From JACPLR01 sp041649295 (lineage in GTDB: Archaea > Nanobdellota > Nanobdellia > Pacearchaeales > GW2011-AR1), in the NCBI GenBank assembly GCA_041649295.1, contig JBAZNI010000002.1:124001-188000 (forward strand): 64,000 nt of DNA, read 5' to 3'. Both the position numbers and the translations under genes were made by a program. This document shows positions 7,140 through 15,642 of this stretch, piece by piece (the first letter of the stretch is position 1; each line of letters begins with the position of its first letter). The notes under the pieces are model-generated. The model was not told the DNA's origin. It did no database searches and was given only the letters and a program-made list of their open reading frames with translations.

Positions 7140-7376
7140 GCTGCTGACATCTTTTATTTTATTTAACTCCACTTCCAGCGCATCTCTGTCAGCATCTTCT
7201 GTCCATGCAAATGTGATTAGAATTGCCTTTAAGCCAAAAGCTATTGGCTCGTGTATTTTAGAAGCTATTCTGCCTTTTTTACCTTCTATAATTTTAACTG
7301 CTTTGCTCTCTATGTTGTTTAAATCAGCATCTGGAGAATTTGGCATTATCTTTATTTTAACTGCTGCAGCGCCCAT
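7104..7376 (-). CDS. ef1b: Translation elongation factor aEF1B (EF-1 beta)
   Basis: A 90-aa protein of the usual archaeal length. It opens with VKIKIMPNSPDADLNNIE, has EPIAFGLKAILITFAW at mid-protein, and ends EIIDFRRAFG. This is the guanine-nucleotide exchange factor that recharges aEF1A with GTP in the cytoplasm. The last 12 codons are duplicated 1.27 kb downstream (5787-5870). It is transcribed divergently from the RPA gene. Confidence 0.93.
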   Translation of the reverse strand: MGAAAVKIKIMPNSPDADLNNIESKAVKIIEGKKGRIASKIHEPIAFGLKAILITFAWTEDADRDALEVELNKIKDVSSAEIIDFRRAFG

Positions 7377-7490
7377 GACACTTCATAACAAAGTTTATTT
7401 AAAAAGGTTTTGGATATTAGTGGCGTGGCATAATACTTAAAAACAATCTTTTTCTAACAATTATAACTAAAAATAAGAGGATTAAAAAGA

Positions 7491-8432
7491 GTGAAAATGT
7501 TGCCAAATTATGAACAGCTTGTTGATAAAATTGCTAGAGCTTCTGGATTGACAACAGAAGAAGTAATCCGGAAAGTAGAAGCTAAATGCGCTAAGCTTTC
7601 AGGATTAATAAGTAAAGAAGGAAGTGCCCAGATAGTTGCTTCTGAATTGGGGATATCATTTGAAAAGGAGAAAGTAAAAATTTCTGAACTTTATTCTGGA
7701 ATGAAAAAGGCGAATCTTATTGGCAAGATAATTCAGCTGAACTCTCCGAAAGATTTTGTTTCTAAAAGCGGGAATACTGGAAAGGTTCTTTCAATGACTA
7801 TTGCAGATGATACAGGCAATATAAGAACAGTTTTATGGGATACAAATCATATAGCTCTTTTTGAAACTAATAGACTAAGTTTAGGGGATGTTGTTGAAAT
7901 TTCAAATGCTTCTGTAAGAAATGACGAACTGCATCTTGGAGGTTTTTCAGACATTAAAATAAGCAGGGAATTAGTTGAAAATGTTCAGACAGAGAGAAAA
8001 ATTCCTAAAAAAAATATATCTGAATTAAAACCTGGCGAAAGTGTAAAGATAAGAGGATTTATTGTTCAGATTTTTGAACCAAGATTTTTTGAAGTTTGCC
8101 CTGAATGCAAGAAAAAGGTTGTTGATGGCAACTGCCATGAACATGGAAGTGTAATTCCTGAAAAAAGAGCTTTAGTTGGGATAGTGCTGGATGACGGAAG
8201 TGGCAGTATTCGGGGGGTTGTTTTTGGAGAGCAGATTAAAGAAATTGGCTTTAGTGATGAAGAAATAAACTCTCCTGATATTTTCATGAATAAGAAATTG
8301 GAATTAATTGGCAAAGAAGCTTATTTTTGTGCTAATGTAAGAAACAACAACCTTTTTAATACAACCGAGCTTATGATAAATAAGGTAGAAGAAATTGATT
8401 TGGATAAGTTAATTGAAGTGCTGGGCAAATAG
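7491..8432 (+). CDS. rpa: Replication protein A-like single-stranded DNA-binding protein
   Basis: A 313-aa protein from a GTG at 7491; ATG at 7497 is equally likely. An N-terminal helical part is followed by an OB fold at about 72-160 (ANLIGKIIQLN ... GNIRTVLWD). A second OB fold at about 185-300 carries a zinc site, CPEC (203-206) with C215 and H218. This is the architecture of archaeal RPA-type proteins, which coat ssDNA in replication and repair. It heads a run with RadA and EndoQ nearby. Confidence 0.88.
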   Translation: MKMLPNYEQLVDKIARASGLTTEEVIRKVEAKCAKLSGLISKEGSAQIVASELGISFEKEKVKISELYSGMKKANLIGKIIQLNSPKDFVSKSGNTGKVLSMTIADDTGNIRTVLWDTNHIALFETNRLSLGDVVEISNASVRNDELHLGGFSDIKISRELVENVQTERKIPKKNISELKPGESVKIRGFIVQIFEPRFFEVCPECKKKVVDGNCHEHGSVIPEKRALVGIVLDDGSGSIRGVVFGEQIKEIGFSDEEINSPDIFMNKKLELIGKEAYFCANVRNNNLFNTTELMINKVEEIDLDKLIEVLGK

Positions 8433-8436
8433 GGAA

Positions 8437-8886
8437 ATGTTACTTAAAACTCATTTGGCAATTGCAGTATTTGCAATTATTCTGTTTTTTCCTGTTGTTA
8501 ACAATCCATTAATATTTAGTGTTATGGTGTTGGTCGCCACAATTATTCCTGATTTAGATACAAGATTTACAAAAATTGGGAATCTGGCATTTTCAAAAAT
8601 TGTCCAAGTTTTCACAAATCATAGGGGGGTAATACATAGTTTAACTTTTGCAATTTTTATTTCTCTGTTTTTTGCTATTTTTATCCCAGTTATTGCATTT
8701 GGTTTTTTCTTAGGTTATTCCCTGCATTTAATAGCAGATTCTTTTACTAAAATGGGAATAACTCCTTTTTGGCCTTATTCAAAAAAAGCTGCTGGCACAT
8801 TAAACTCTGGAGGAGTTGCTGAAAGAGGTATATTTTTCACTTTTGTTTTAGTTGATATATTATTGTTTCTATCAAAGGTTTTTTAA
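8437..8886 (+). CDS. Membrane-bound metal-dependent hydrolase (YdjM/DUF457 family)
   Basis: A 149-aa integral membrane protein from ATG 8437; the frame opens earlier only through a TTG inside the RPA gene. It has about four TMs, with HRGVIHS and YSLHLIADSFTKMGITPFWP, the conserved His/Asp motifs of the YdjM/LexA-regulated membrane hydrolase family; IIPDLDT adds a further acidic motif. It starts four bases after the RPA stop, so it is probably co-transcribed. Substrate unknown in the family. Confidence 0.8.
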   Translation: MLLKTHLAIAVFAIILFFPVVNNPLIFSVMVLVATIIPDLDTRFTKIGNLAFSKIVQVFTNHRGVIHSLTFAIFISLFFAIFIPVIAFGFFLGYSLHLIADSFTKMGITPFWPYSKKAAGTLNSGGVAERGIFFTFVLVDILLFLSKVF

Positions 8887-8927
8887 TAAGCAAATAATTA
8901 AAAGGCTAATTAATATATTTATTTAAC

Positions 8928-9167
8928 ATGATAGATAGAAGACAGCGAGATATTGGCAAAAGAATTGAGACAGTGAAAGGGGGTAGTTCAGTTACTAACG
9001 GTAATCATCTTAGTTATAGAGGCCATTCACACTATAAGCATGTGCGTCATTATTTGCCTCATTTATTAAGAGAAATAGGCCCTAATAAACTTTTAGAAGC
9101 TGGAATGCCAATTTTAATGATATCTGCTGGAATTTACTTTGGAGTTATTAAAGGGTATAAAGATTAA
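8928..9167 (+). CDS. Small hypothetical protein with C-terminal TM
   Basis: A 79-aa protein with a basic, His-rich N-terminal half (YRGHSHYKHVRHYLPHLL) and one hydrophobic segment near the C-terminus (about residues 58-73, AGMPILMISAGIYFGVI). TATA-like TTAATATATTTATT precedes the ATG at leaderless distance. The His cluster could bind metal (inference). No family recognised. Confidence 0.55.
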   Translation: MIDRRQRDIGKRIETVKGGSSVTNGNHLSYRGHSHYKHVRHYLPHLLREIGPNKLLEAGMPILMISAGIYFGVIKGYKD

Positions 9168-9234
9168 AGCATATCTTTCAAAGCATACTTGTTATTGAGA
9201 TAATCTTTATAAATTAGGATATCGAGGTTTTAGT

Positions 9235-11706
9235 ATGCCAGATAAAAAAGATGTTAAAAAAGATGACGAACCTTCTTTGTCTGATATTCCAGGTATAGGG
9301 CCTGCTGCAATTGCAAAACTTGAAGCTGCAGGGATTTATGATTTAATGGGGATTGCTGTTTTATCCCCTCCAATACTTTCAGAGATTTCTGGTTTAAGTG
9401 AGAGCATAGCAAGAAAAGCAATTCAGGCTACAAGAGGGATGCTTGACTTGGGATTTATGGATGCATCAGAGTTTGAAAAAAAGAGAGAGGATATCAATCA
9501 TATTACAACAGGAAGCAAGAATATTGACAATTTACTGGGAGGAAGAGGAATTGAAAGCAAGGCAATCACAGAGGTGTTCGGAGCATTTGGCAGCGGGAAA
9601 ACTCAATTAGCATTATCACTCGCTGTTAATGCTCAATTGCCAAAAGAAAACGGCGGTGCTAATGGCAAATCAGTTTATATTGACACAGAAGGAACTTTTA
9701 GACCAGAGAGGATAAAGCAATTTGCCACAGGTATTGGCGCAAATCCTGAAAAAGTTTTAAAGAATATTTTTGTTGCAAGAGCTTTTAATTCTGACCACCA
9801 GATTTTACTTATAGATAAAATTAATGAAATGATAAAAAAAGGAGAGCCCATTAAGTTGCTGATTGTCGATTCTTTAACTGCGCATTTTCGGGCCGAATAC
9901 ACTGGAAGAGGGCAGTTAGCTGACAGACAGCAGAGGTTGAACAGGTATTTACACGATTTGATGAAATTAGCTGAACAAAGAAATATTGCTGTTCTTGTTA
10001 CAAATCAGGTAATGGCAAATCCTGCAATGATGTTTGGAGATCCTACAACTGCTATTGGGGGGAATATAGTCGCACATGCTTGTTTGACAGGAGATAGCTT
10101 GATACAACTTGCAGATGGAAGTATAAAGAACATAATGGAAATGGGGAAATGTGATATTTTATCAAATAATTTTAATAATTTAAAAATTGAAAAAGCAGAA
10201 TCCGAAAATCTTTTTGTTAACCCTAATATTGACAAAATTTACAATATTAAAACAGACTGCCAAATAAATTGTTCTGAGTTACACAGATTTTTTACAATTA
10301 AAAATTTCAATATTGAGGAAGTAGAAGCTAAAGATTTAAGTGAAGGTGATTTTATTGCACAAGCTGGAAAAATTACAATTGAAGGAAATGAGCAGGAACT
10401 TCCATTAGTTAATGTTAATAAAATCGGCAAACTTTCAAAAGAATCTTCTGATAAGCTAAAGATTGAATTTAAGAAAGAGAATATTTCAAGAGAGGAAATA
10501 TGCTCTAAAATTGGAATTACTAACCGGCAGTTGAGGAGAGTTTTGAACCAAAATTTTCCAACATCTGTTAATTCTTTGAATAATCTTCAAGATTGCTTTT
10601 CTGGCAGATTACAACTTCAAGTTATTCCTGTTTATACGTATAAACACAAAGATTTATTTTTTCCAAGTGTGATGAATCAACAGCTTTCACAAATTTGTGG
10701 TTATTTTTTAGGTGACGGGAATTTAGAAAATAGAGGACTAAGGTTCAGAGATGAAAGAGTTGGTGTTCTTGAATGCTATAATCAAAAATTTAAAGAGGTT
10801 TTTAATGTGTCTGGAAAAATAAGCAAGATTAATGGAAAAAACTGTTATAATTTAGATATTAATTCCAAGGAAATTGCAGATTTTTTTAGGTTAATTATAC
10901 CAGATATTTTTAATTATGTTGCCAAATCAAAAGATGAAGTTGTTTCTGGATTTATCAAGGGATTTATTGATGCTGAAGGGCATATTGACAAGAAAAGAGC
11001 AATGATAACTATTGCCCAGAAAGAAAAACAAATTTTAAGATATCTCCAGCTGTTTTTATTGAGATTTGGAATAAGAGCGACTTTAAAGTTTGATATTGGA
11101 AGAAAAAAGATAAGTGTTCTTAGAATAGACGGGAAAGATGTTTTGAATTATTTGCAGGTAGGTTTTACTGTTTTGGACAAACAAGCTGAGCTGTTGAAAT
11201 ATAAAGAGTATTATCTGAAAACTTATTTTAAGGAAATGACGCCTGTTAAAAGAAAAGACTTATGGGAGTTGCTGAAGCAATCTGGTTTTAAGCCATCTAA
11301 AATTATAAAATCTAGAGGTGAAGATTATAAATGGGTTAATAGAAAAGAATTAGAAATTGCATTTAAACATCTAATGAATCATACTGTATCTGATAGGCAG
11401 ATAAAGCAAAAAATAGATTTTATATTTAAAATCTTGAATTCTGATTTAAGATTTGAAAAAATCAGAGAGATAAAAATCAATGAAAATAAAAACAAAGAAT
11501 TATTTTATGATTTTTCTGTTCCTTCTCATGAAAATTATATTGCTAATGGATTTGTTGTTCATAATTCGACTTATAGAATTTACTTAAGAAGAGGAAAAAA
11601 AGATACAAGAGTTGCAAAATTAATTGACTCACCTAATCTGCCAGATAATGAAACTGTTTTTAAAGTTGAAACAGATGGGTTGAAAGATGTTGTGTTGAAA
11701 GAATAA
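9235..11706 (+). CDS. radA: DNA recombinase RadA precursor with embedded intein
   Basis: An 823-aa precursor; removing the intein (residues 283-777) leaves 328 aa, normal for RadA. The N-terminal helix-hairpin-helix region (IPGIGPAAIAKLEAAGI) precedes the ATPase core with Walker A GAFGSGKT (116-123), Walker B LLIVDSL, and an L1/L2 region with NQVMANPAMMFGDP. The C-extein resumes STYRIYLRRGKK. RadA forms filaments on ssDNA and catalyses strand exchange. The intein interrupts a highly conserved stretch, AHA/STYR. TATA-like CTTTATAAATT lies about 30 bases before the ATG. Confidence 0.95.
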   Translation: MPDKKDVKKDDEPSLSDIPGIGPAAIAKLEAAGIYDLMGIAVLSPPILSEISGLSESIARKAIQATRGMLDLGFMDASEFEKKREDINHITTGSKNIDNLLGGRGIESKAITEVFGAFGSGKTQLALSLAVNAQLPKENGGANGKSVYIDTEGTFRPERIKQFATGIGANPEKVLKNIFVARAFNSDHQILLIDKINEMIKKGEPIKLLIVDSLTAHFRAEYTGRGQLADRQQRLNRYLHDLMKLAEQRNIAVLVTNQVMANPAMMFGDPTTAIGGNIVAHACLTGDSLIQLADGSIKNIMEMGKCDILSNNFNNLKIEKAESENLFVNPNIDKIYNIKTDCQINCSELHRFFTIKNFNIEEVEAKDLSEGDFIAQAGKITIEGNEQELPLVNVNKIGKLSKESSDKLKIEFKKENISREEICSKIGITNRQLRRVLNQNFPTSVNSLNNLQDCFSGRLQLQVIPVYTYKHKDLFFPSVMNQQLSQICGYFLGDGNLENRGLRFRDERVGVLECYNQKFKEVFNVSGKISKINGKNCYNLDINSKEIADFFRLIIPDIFNYVAKSKDEVVSGFIKGFIDAEGHIDKKRAMITIAQKEKQILRYLQLFLLRFGIRATLKFDIGRKKISVLRIDGKDVLNYLQVGFTVLDKQAELLKYKEYYLKTYFKEMTPVKRKDLWELLKQSGFKPSKIIKSRGEDYKWVNRKELEIAFKHLMNHTVSDRQIKQKIDFIFKILNSDLRFEKIREIKINENKNKELFYDFSVPSHENYIANGFVVHNSTYRIYLRRGKKDTRVAKLIDSPNLPDNETVFKVETDGLKDVVLKE
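10081..11565 (+). mobile_element. RadA intein with LAGLIDADG homing endonuclease
   Basis: A 495-residue in-frame insertion (precursor residues 283-777). It starts at Cys (CLTGDSLIQLADGS, block A) and ends GFVVHN before Ser+1, with a block F-like motif HENYIANGFVVHN. Two LAGLIDADG motifs are present: CGYFLGDGN from residue 488 and GFIKGFIDAEGHI (572-584), with the acidic residues intact, so the endonuclease may be active. An HTH-like stretch (REEICSKIGITNRQLRRVL) lies between splicing and nuclease parts. Base composition resembles the host gene. Confidence 0.95.
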
Positions 11707-11754
11707 TAGAATAAAATCACTTAATTTTAAATAGCTTGTTTTAGTGTATTTAAT

Positions 11755-12489
11755 ATGGATAGAGATAAACCTGTTTTGGTTTTTTTATTTGTTACCATAA
11801 TTTTATTTAGCTCTTCTTTTGTATTTGCGCAAGAGATTTCTATCCCTTCTTATAAAGATAACTACGTTAATGACTTTGCCGGAATATTTAATTTTTCACA
11901 AGTAGATGAGTTAAGAAGTTTATTAATTGGGGTTGAGCAGACTACGACAGCAGAAGTTGTTGTTGTTAGTATAAATGATTGTGGTGGAGATTATGATGAT
12001 TATGCAATTCGGCTCGCTTCCTCTTGGAAAATAGGGAAAGAAGATAAGGATAATGGGCTCTTAATCCTTTATTGTTTAACTCAAAATAAACTTGTTGTTA
12101 AAACCGGTTATGGTTTAGAAGGAATATTGCCTGATTCGAAGATTGGAAGATTGCTCGATGAAAGATACGTCCCTTTGAGAGATGCAGGAAAAACAGCAGA
12201 GGGAATAATTTATTTTACAGAAGAGATTGTTTATACATTAAATTCAAATAAAGAAGAAATTATTTCTGGAAATACCAGAGGAAATTTTAAATTATCTGAG
12301 GATTATAAATGGGTATTGCTGGTTATTCTAATATTTTTAATTATATATTTTATTTTAAAAACAATATTTAAAAAAAACACAGGGAGAGTGCATAGGAGGA
12401 GAGGAATTTGGAGCCCACATAGAATTGGACATGCTGGCGGCAGGGGTTTTGGAGGTGGAAGATTTGGAGGAGGAGGAGCAAGTAGATAA
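11755..12489 (+). CDS. TPM-domain membrane protein with Gly-rich tail
   Basis: A 244-aa protein: signal segment (residues 6-25, ending VFAQ), a TPM domain at about 35-165 (YVNDFAGIFN; AEVVVVSI; NGLLILYCLTQNKLVVKTG; GYGLEGILPDSKIG), a TM at about 189-206, and a basic tail finishing GGRGFGGGRFGGGGASR. This is the order of bacterial YgcG/TPM proteins. It is followed 45 bases later by lemA, a pairing common in bacteria. Physiological role is not settled; some TPM domains are acid phosphatases or take part in membrane-complex repair. Confidence 0.85.
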   Translation: MDRDKPVLVFLFVTIILFSSSFVFAQEISIPSYKDNYVNDFAGIFNFSQVDELRSLLIGVEQTTTAEVVVVSINDCGGDYDDYAIRLASSWKIGKEDKDNGLLILYCLTQNKLVVKTGYGLEGILPDSKIGRLLDERYVPLRDAGKTAEGIIYFTEEIVYTLNSNKEEIISGNTRGNFKLSEDYKWVLLVILIFLIIYFILKTIFKKNTGRVHRRRGIWSPHRIGHAGGRGFGGGRFGGGGASR

Positions 12490-12534
12490 AGTTTTTAAAG
12501 CAATTGTTCTTAAATAGATTATAAGATTATAAAA

Positions 12535-13101
12535 ATGAAAACACAAACAAAGATATTGATTGGAGTTGTTGTTTTAGCTGTTTTAATTGCTTTAATGTCC
12601 ATAGGTTATTATAATAAATTTGTTACTTTTAATCAAGATATTGAGGGCAAGTGGAGTGAAGTTGAGAATCAATACCAAAGACAAGCAGATTTAATACCAA
12701 ATTTAGTATCGGTTGTTTCAAGCGCAGTAAGTACAGAAACAAATTTTGTTAAAGATGTTGTTGCTTTAAGAAATTCATGGCAAACTGCTAAGACTGATGA
12801 AGCAGGAGTACAGATGGCAAATGGGGTAACTGCATTAGTAAATGCTGTTGCAGAGAACTACCCTACTCTCCAGGCAAATAAGCAATATGTTGCTTTAACA
12901 GACGAGCTTGCAGGGGCACAAAATAGAATAGCAACAGCAAGAGGAAGATATATAGAATCAATACAATCTTATAATGTTGCAATAAAGAGATTCCCTGGGA
13001 ATATTTTTGCAGGGATTTATGGTTTTGAGAAAAAGAAATATTATCAGGCAGAATTAAGCTCTTTAGATACTCCTTCACTTGGAAGTGTTGTTTTACCCTA
13101 A
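12535..13101 (+). CDS. lemA: LemA family protein
   Basis: A 188-aa protein: N-terminal TM (residues 7-25), then a coiled helical domain with FNQDIEGKWSEVENQYQRQADLIPNLV, the LemA signature, and NRIATARGRYIESIQSYN further on. It ends PGNIFAGIYGFEKKKYY..., typical of the family. Membrane-anchored, with the helical domain probably outside. Immediate neighbour of the TPM protein, so the two likely act together. Biochemical role unknown. Confidence 0.92.
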   Translation: MKTQTKILIGVVVLAVLIALMSIGYYNKFVTFNQDIEGKWSEVENQYQRQADLIPNLVSVVSSAVSTETNFVKDVVALRNSWQTAKTDEAGVQMANGVTALVNAVAENYPTLQANKQYVALTDELAGAQNRIATARGRYIESIQSYNVAIKRFPGNIFAGIYGFEKKKYYQAELSSLDTPSLGSVVLP

Positions 13102-13164
13102 TAATTTTATTTTATTAAAAGATATTGCAGTAATCTTTTTATAGCTTGTTTTTTTAGAGTTATT

Positions 13165-14424
13165 ATGGTGGTAATTGCGGACTTACATATACATTCAAAA
13201 TATTCCCGTGCTACTTCTAAAGATTTGAGTTTTGAAAATTTAGTCAAATGGGCAAAAATTAAAGGGATTGATGTTCTTGGAACAGGAGATTTTACCCACC
13301 CAAAATATTTTGAAGAGATAAAAAAATTAAAAGAAAAAAATGGACTTTATTATTATAAGGACACTAAAAATTCAAAGAATTTTGGTGCCTCAAGTTTGAC
13401 ACAAACTCAAGGTTTTCCATTTGTAATTAGTGGAGAAGTTTCTTTAATGTATAAACAAGGACAGAGCAGAAAAGTTCATTTAGTTTTGTTAGTTCCAAGT
13501 GTTGAAATTGCTGAAAAAGTTAATTCTTATTTAGATACTTTAGGCAGAAGGGATTATGATGGCAGACCGATTTTTGGGGTTTCTTCTATCGAGTTTATTA
13601 AAAATATGATGGAGATTTCTGAAGATATAGAAGTAATTCCTGCACATCTTTGGACGCCGTGGTTTGGGGCATTTGGAAGTAAATCCGGTTTTAATTCAAT
13701 GAAAGAAGCTTTTGGCTATCAATTGCCGAATATCCATGCAATTGAAACAGGTTTGTCAAGTTCTCCAGATATGAACTGGAGATTAAGCGATTTAGATGAT
13801 TTTGCGATTTTAAGTTTTTCAGATTCTCATTCTTTTTGGCCGTGGAGAATTGGCAGAGAAGCAACTATTTTTAATATTGAAAAAGAAGAATTGTCTTATA
13901 ATAAAATTATAAGTGCAATTAGAAATAAACAGATAAAAGCAACAATCGAAGTTGACCCTGCTTATGGAATGTATCATTATGACGGGCATAGGAATTGCAA
14001 TTTTTCTTGTTCTCCTGCTAAGTCAAAAGAATTGGATAACATTTGCCCTGTTTGCAATGAAAAGTTGACTATTGGTGTTGACAGCAGAGTTGAAGAATTG
14101 GCAGACAGGCATGGAGGGTTTATGTCAAAAAATGCACGTCCGTTTTACAAGGTTCTTCCTTTACATGAAATAATCTCTCTTTTTACAGGGACAGGGTTAT
14201 CGAGCAAGGGAAATTGGGACATTTATAATAAACTTATAGAAACTTTTGGAACTGAATTAAATATTTTATTAAATGTGGAAAAACCCGAACTTAGGGAAAA
14301 AGAAGTTAATGAAAAACTAATTGAGTTAATAATCAAAAACAGAATTGGAAATATTAAAGTCAAGCCAGGTTATGATGGTGTTTACGGGCAGGCAGTTATA
14401 GAAGAGCAGAAGAAATTGTTTTAA
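13165..14424 (+). CDS. endoQ: Endonuclease Q-like PHP-domain nuclease
   Basis: A 419-aa protein. A PHP domain with DLHIHSKYSRATS at the N-terminus supplies metal-binding His/Asp; later motifs GTGDFTHP, VIPAHLWTPWFG and FSDSHSFWPWRIGRE complete the site. A zinc-finger region (CNFSC ... CPVC, about 283-300) and a C-terminal helical domain follow. This matches archaeal EndoQ, which nicks DNA 5' of deaminated bases (uracil, hypoxanthine) and abasic sites. It lies near RadA and RPA, consistent with a repair role. Confidence 0.88.
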   Translation: MVVIADLHIHSKYSRATSKDLSFENLVKWAKIKGIDVLGTGDFTHPKYFEEIKKLKEKNGLYYYKDTKNSKNFGASSLTQTQGFPFVISGEVSLMYKQGQSRKVHLVLLVPSVEIAEKVNSYLDTLGRRDYDGRPIFGVSSIEFIKNMMEISEDIEVIPAHLWTPWFGAFGSKSGFNSMKEAFGYQLPNIHAIETGLSSSPDMNWRLSDLDDFAILSFSDSHSFWPWRIGREATIFNIEKEELSYNKIISAIRNKQIKATIEVDPAYGMYHYDGHRNCNFSCSPAKSKELDNICPVCNEKLTIGVDSRVEELADRHGGFMSKNARPFYKVLPLHEIISLFTGTGLSSKGNWDIYNKLIETFGTELNILLNVEKPELREKEVNEKLIELIIKNRIGNIKVKPGYDGVYGQAVIEEQKKLF

Positions 14425-14425
14425 A

Positions 14426-14632
14426 ATGACATCGAATAGAGAGTTGGTTAGTGAATATCCTTTAAGTGATAATATTGGTAAACCTTGTTATGGTAAGCCT
14501 TGTGCTTGTCTTTGTTGTTGGCATGAAGAATATTTTTGTATAGACCATAGTCAAGGACCTTGTCTTGTCTGTGGTGGAAGTGAAGAAGAAAGAAATACTG
14601 AAGGATTTTGTGTACCTGACGAAGATGATTAG
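14426..14632 (+). CDS. Small Cys-rich (probable zinc-binding) protein
   Basis: A 68-aa protein with eight cysteines in paired clusters (KPCYGKPCACLCCWHEEYFC, then CLVCGG) and nearby His residues, suggesting one or two zinc sites. It is acidic at the C-terminus. The ATG is one base after the EndoQ stop, so it is probably translated from the same mRNA. No known family identified. Confidence 0.5.
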   Translation: MTSNRELVSEYPLSDNIGKPCYGKPCACLCCWHEEYFCIDHSQGPCLVCGGSEEERNTEGFCVPDEDD

Positions 14633-14679
14633 ATATTTAATATAATAATATTCAAAACCTCTAAGAGTAATTGTCTTTT

Positions 14680-14814
14680 ATGAAGAAAGTTATGCATACT
14701 TTTGATTTGGTAAGTTTAAATGGTAAAAAGGAATTCTTTTTTGAACAATTTTCTTATTCTATACCTCTGGATTGTAAATTAATTGACTTTAATTGGGGGA
14801 TGAAGATTATGTAA
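14680..14814 (+). CDS. Possible small ORF (44 aa)
   Basis: ATG 14680 opens a 44-codon frame with a mixed, protein-like composition (HTFDLVSLNGKKEFFFEQF ...). A weak upstream TATA-like TTTAATATAATAAT lies about 40 bases before it. No ribosome-binding site and no recognisable domain are seen. It could be a remnant. The stretch 14815-14921 holds nothing I can identify. Confidence 0.2.
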   Translation: MKKVMHTFDLVSLNGKKEFFFEQFSYSIPLDCKLIDFNWGMKIM

Positions 14815-14921
14815 CTTAAGTTTACTGTGTTGAACATATTAGAAAACATATTAGAAAATCTACTCTTTATCATTAGGAATTTAAGGATTCTAGAATTTGT
14901 TTTGGAAAACCAAGAAAAACA

Positions 14922-15047
14922 TTAATTTTTCTTCACAAATCTTTCTCTATACTTAACACCTGCTTCTTTTGTTTTTTCATTGCATTTAGGACAAGTATCT
15001 TTCAAAGTATAGCTGTTGCACTTTGGGCATTTTTTAAGTAGAGTCAT
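14922..15047 (-). CDS. nop10: Nop10-like H/ACA RNP component
   Basis: A 41-codon ORF on the minus strand. The N-terminal zinc ribbon KCPKCNSYTLKDTCPKCNEK has the four-Cys spacing and YTLK-x-x-CP core of archaeal Nop10, the small protein that holds Cbf5 in the box H/ACA pseudouridylation complex. The usual C-terminal PP(R/K)FSPEDPYGKYR is replaced by AGVKYRERFVKKN, so only the ribbon and a basic tail remain. It lies downstream of aIF2-alpha on the same strand, the conserved archaeal order, but a plus-strand gene sits between them here. Confidence 0.85.
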   Translation of the reverse strand: MTLLKKCPKCNSYTLKDTCPKCNEKTKEAGVKYRERFVKKN

Positions 15048-15062
15048 AATCAAATTAAATTC

Positions 15063-15144
15063 GAAAGGTATATATATATATATATCCATTAAATTCTAAG
15101 TCTCGGTTTATCGAGAGTAAATTGATTGAAAGGGGGTTGATAAA
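15063..15144 (+). promoter_or_regulatory. Promoter and structured 5' leader with Shine-Dalgarno
   Basis: A purine BRE and TATA (GAAAGG then alternating TA, 15063-15085) precede a hairpin TCTCG-gtttat-CGAGA at 15101-15116, placed about where transcription would start. AGGGGG (15131-15136) is a strong Shine-Dalgarno eight bases before the ATG. The layout and the wording TTGATTGAAAGGGGGTTGA closely resemble the leader at 18441-18517. Most other genes here lack any leader. Confidence 0.65.
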
Positions 15145-15636
15145 ATGAAAGATAATAAACAAATTTGGACTATTATTGGGATAACAGTTATTGTTGCTTT
15201 GGTTGTTTCTTTAGGAGTTGCCGGCATAACTGGTAATGTTATAAAAGTTCGCCAATCATTAGTTGGAACTCAAGTTTATACTAAGGCAGAGGTTGATAGT
15301 AAGACAAGCAATCTATGTAAATTTGTTTGGTATAAAGATTTTAATAAGGAAGTAACTGTTTTAGATTCATGCAAACAATATGGTTATACCCCAAAGATGA
15401 TTGTCTCTTATTACAACAAGGAATTATTTAATCATGTTGACTGTTCTTCAAGTTATCAGATATTTGAAAGTGGACAAGATAGTTTACTTCCATATTACAA
15501 TAATTACGCAAATAGGATATTAGGTGAGATAACAAACTTAAACTGCAACAATGTTACTTTTCCCGATGGTAGTTTAAATGGCAACTTTTCTATTGAGTCG
15601 AATGAAATGTTAAAAGGGGTTTTATGCTGCAAGTAA
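15145..15636 (+). CDS. Secreted or membrane-anchored hypothetical protein with TGNV motif
   Basis: A 163-aa protein: N-terminal hydrophobic segment (residues 8-27) followed by AGITGNVIKVRQ, then a soluble domain with six cysteines (SNLCKFVW; LDSCKQYGYTP; HVDCSSSY; NLNCNNV; CC near the end) likely forming disulfides outside the cell. No family recognised. A strong promoter with hairpin and Shine-Dalgarno precedes it, suggesting high expression. It splits the usual aIF2-alpha/Nop10 neighbourhood and points the opposite way. Confidence 0.65.
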   Translation: MKDNKQIWTIIGITVIVALVVSLGVAGITGNVIKVRQSLVGTQVYTKAEVDSKTSNLCKFVWYKDFNKEVTVLDSCKQYGYTPKMIVSYYNKELFNHVDCSSSYQIFESGQDSLLPYYNNYANRILGEITNLNCNNVTFPDGSLNGNFSIESNEMLKGVLCCK

Positions 15637-15642
15637 TCTTCT

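Noticed and set aside
15066..15086. Alternating TA run as a microsatellite repeat
   Set aside because: It sits directly after a purine BRE and at correct distance from a gene start, so it is read as the TATA element.
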